21,914 nucleotides of DNA from JAENVT01 sp031430695 (GTDB taxonomy: Bacteria; Actinomycetota; Acidimicrobiia; Acidimicrobiales; Ilumatobacteraceae). Positions within the stretch are counted from its first letter, which is position 1, and every line of letters begins with the position of its first letter. A program made the translations under genes and the position numbers. The stretch covers positions 1-21,914 of the forward strand of contig JANPBZ010000119.1 in NCBI GenBank assembly GCA_031430695.1, read 5' to 3'. Positions 20,586-21,914 of the stretch are shown one piece after another. Under the pieces are notes generated by a model. The model had not been told where the DNA came from. It saw only the letters and a program-made list of their open reading frames with translations, and ran no database searches.

Positions 20586-21914
20586 TCAGCCGCCTTTACC
20601 GGGCACCAGGCGGTAGGCGTCGTACACAGCATCGATGTGCTTGATCGTGCGTAGCACGGACTCGAGATGGCTCGGGTCGGCCAATTCGAACTCGAAACGC
20701 ATCTTGGCCACCCGGTCGCCGCCAGTGTGCGTGCTGCATGAGACGATGTTGACATGCTGCTCGCTGAGCGCGTTGGCGACGTCGCGCAACAACCGCGAAC
20801 GGTCGAGCGCGACGACTTCGACACCAGCCCGGAAGATCGCCTTGGTGCGGTCGCCGTCCCAATCGACGTCGATCAATCGCGCTGCCTGGTCGCTCATCAG
20901 GCTTTCCGCGTTGGCGCAATCGGTGCGGTGCACCGAGACGCCGCGCCCACGTGTCACGAACCCGACGATGTCGTCGCCGGGAACCGGCGTACAGCACCGC
21001 GACAGTCGCACCAGAATGTCGTCGAGGCCCTCGACATGCACGCCGACGGTCGAGCGCGGGCGATTCGGCCTGTCTGGTCTGGTCGGTGAGACGACGGAGA
21101 ACTGTTCGCCATCGGCGCCCTGTGAAAATCCGCGAGCCACCTTCTGGGCGATGGAGCGCGCCGAGATGTGGTGCTCGCCGATCGCCGCCAGCACCGAGTC
21201 GAGGTCGGCATACGAACTGGCGGTGATCTCGTCGCCCAGCACCTTGCTGTCCCAGATCCGCTGCAGCGGCAGGCCTTCGCGCCGAAACTCCTTGGTCAGT
21301 TCCTCGCGGCCTGCCTCGATCATGTCGACGCGTCGCTCGCGGCTGAACCATTGACGAATCTTGTTGCGGGCCCGAGGCGACGCGACGAACTGCAGCCAGT
21401 CGCGTGACGGTGCGGCTGACTCGACTTTCGAGGTGAAGATCTCGCATGTGTCGCCGCTGTGCAGCGTGGTTCCCAGCGGGACCAGCCTGCCGTTGATCTT
21501 GGCCCCGATGCAGGCGTGACCAACGTCGGTGTGCACCGCGTAGGCGAAATCGACGCTGGTCGAGCCGACCGGCAGCGGAATCACCCGTCCCTTCGGGGTG
21601 AAGACGAAGACCTCGTCTTGCTCGAGGTCGGTCTTCAGGTTCTCCATGAAGGCAGCCGGATCGGAGATGTCTGCCTGCCAGTCGATGATGCGGTTGAGCC
21701 AATCAATGTCGCTGCTACTCGTACCGTCGCCCTTGTAGGACCAGTGAGCGGCGACGCCCCACTCGGCACGTTGATGCATCTCGCGCGACCTGATCTGCAC
21801 CTCGACGACCTTGCCGCCCGGGCCGATCACGGTCGTGTGCAAGCTCTGGTACAGGTTGAACTTCGGCATCGCGATGTAGTCCTTGAACCGGCCCACCACC
21901 GGCTTGTAACTGCC
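20586..21914 (-). CDS. rel: (p)ppGpp synthetase/hydrolase RelA/SpoT (Rel), 5' end missing
   Basis: The C-terminal two thirds of a bifunctional Rel protein; the frame runs through the right edge (GSYKPVVGRFKDYIA at the border), so the HD hydrolase domain and most of the synthetase domain lie outside. About 442 residues are visible: the end of the synthetase domain (FNLYQSLHTTVIG, EVQIRSREMHQRAEWGVAAHW), the TGS domain (DEVFVFTPKGRVIPLPVGST), the helical linker, the conserved-cysteine region (LSRCCTPVPGDDIVGFVTRG) and a C-terminal ACT domain (RSRLLRDVANALSEQHVNI). It makes and degrades (p)ppGpp in the stringent response. Visible motifs are intact. An internal GTG at 21899 is not a true start. 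Confidence 0.95.
   Translation of the reverse strand, partial: GSYKPVVGRFKDYIAMPKFNLYQSLHTTVIGPGGKVVEVQIRSREMHQRAEWGVAAHWSYKGDGTSSSDIDWLNRIIDWQADISDPAAFMENLKTDLEQDEVFVFTPKGRVIPLPVGSTSVDFAYAVHTDVGHACIGAKINGRLVPLGTTLHSGDTCEIFTSKVESAAPSRDWLQFVASPRARNKIRQWFSRERRVDMIEAGREELTKEFRREGLPLQRIWDSKVLGDEITASSYADLDSVLAAIGEHHISARSIAQKVARGFSQGADGEQFSVVSPTRPDRPNRPRSTVGVHVEGLDDILVRLSRCCTPVPGDDIVGFVTRGRGVSVHRTDCANAESLMSDQAARLIDVDWDGDRTKAIFRAGVEVVALDRSRLLRDVANALSEQHVNIVSCSTHTGGDRVAKMRFEFELADPSHLESVLRTIKHIDAVYDAYRLVPGKGG

Overview
The window is 21.9 kb of dense, high-GC bacterial chromosome. Actinobacteria is the best fit, and I lean towards Acidimicrobiia (an Ilumatobacter-like lineage). The reasons are a mycobacterial Nei1-like glycosylase, a PPOX/F420-type small oxidoreductase, the conserved block aspS / rarA / DUF948-like / DUF6167-like, many GTG starts, and several genes whose start codon lies 6-8 nt after a TANNNT -10 box, as in leaderless mRNAs. 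The class-level placement is inference from gene content. There are 22 protein-coding loci, one of them frameshifted and two cut by the window edges. I saw no RNA gene, IS element or CRISPR array.

Layout. (1) 1-1492, minus: a TetR regulator followed by an acyl-CoA synthetase of the ATP-grasp/CoA-binding (NDP-forming) type, cut by the left edge. (2) 1559-3405, plus: a membrane fatty-acid desaturase facing the TetR gene across a 66-bp region that holds a 20-bp operator-like palindrome, then nagA, which seems to start at a CTG coupled to the desaturase stop. (3) 3402-4505: a 61-aa helical protein and a PPOX/F420-type protein on minus, and a 132-aa unknown protein on plus, with the last two diverging from overlapping -10 boxes. 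(4) 4526-8606, plus: a pentose-phosphate operon of transketolase, transaldolase and a LOG-family nucleotide phosphoribohydrolase. (5) 8589-9922, minus: glycolate oxidase Fe-S subunit glcF and a coupled 66-aa protein. (6) 9958-10749, plus: Nei/Fpg DNA glycosylase, which separates glcF from glcDE. (7) 10750-16367, minus: a seven-gene chain in which every junction overlaps (NUDIX, rarA, DUF948-like, 115-aa membrane protein, glcD, glcE, phosphotransferase). (8) 16405-17475: an AbiEi-like/DUF559 nuclease gene with a one-base frameshift, flanked by three copies of a 47-bp double palindrome. (9) 17560-21914, minus: aspS, hisS and the 3' two thirds of relA/spoT.

How the parts fit. The TetR/desaturase pair looks like a lipid-desaturation switch of the DesT kind. 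LOG proteins release ribose 5-phosphate from nucleotides, a substrate of transketolase, so the tkt-tal-LOG operon joins nucleotide salvage to the pentose-phosphate pathway. GlcD, GlcE and GlcF together would oxidise glycolate to glyoxylate although the locus is split. The least explained part is the 47-bp palindromes around the DUF559 gene. They look like a small repeat family, possibly mobile or REP-like, associated with a Vsr-like nuclease.
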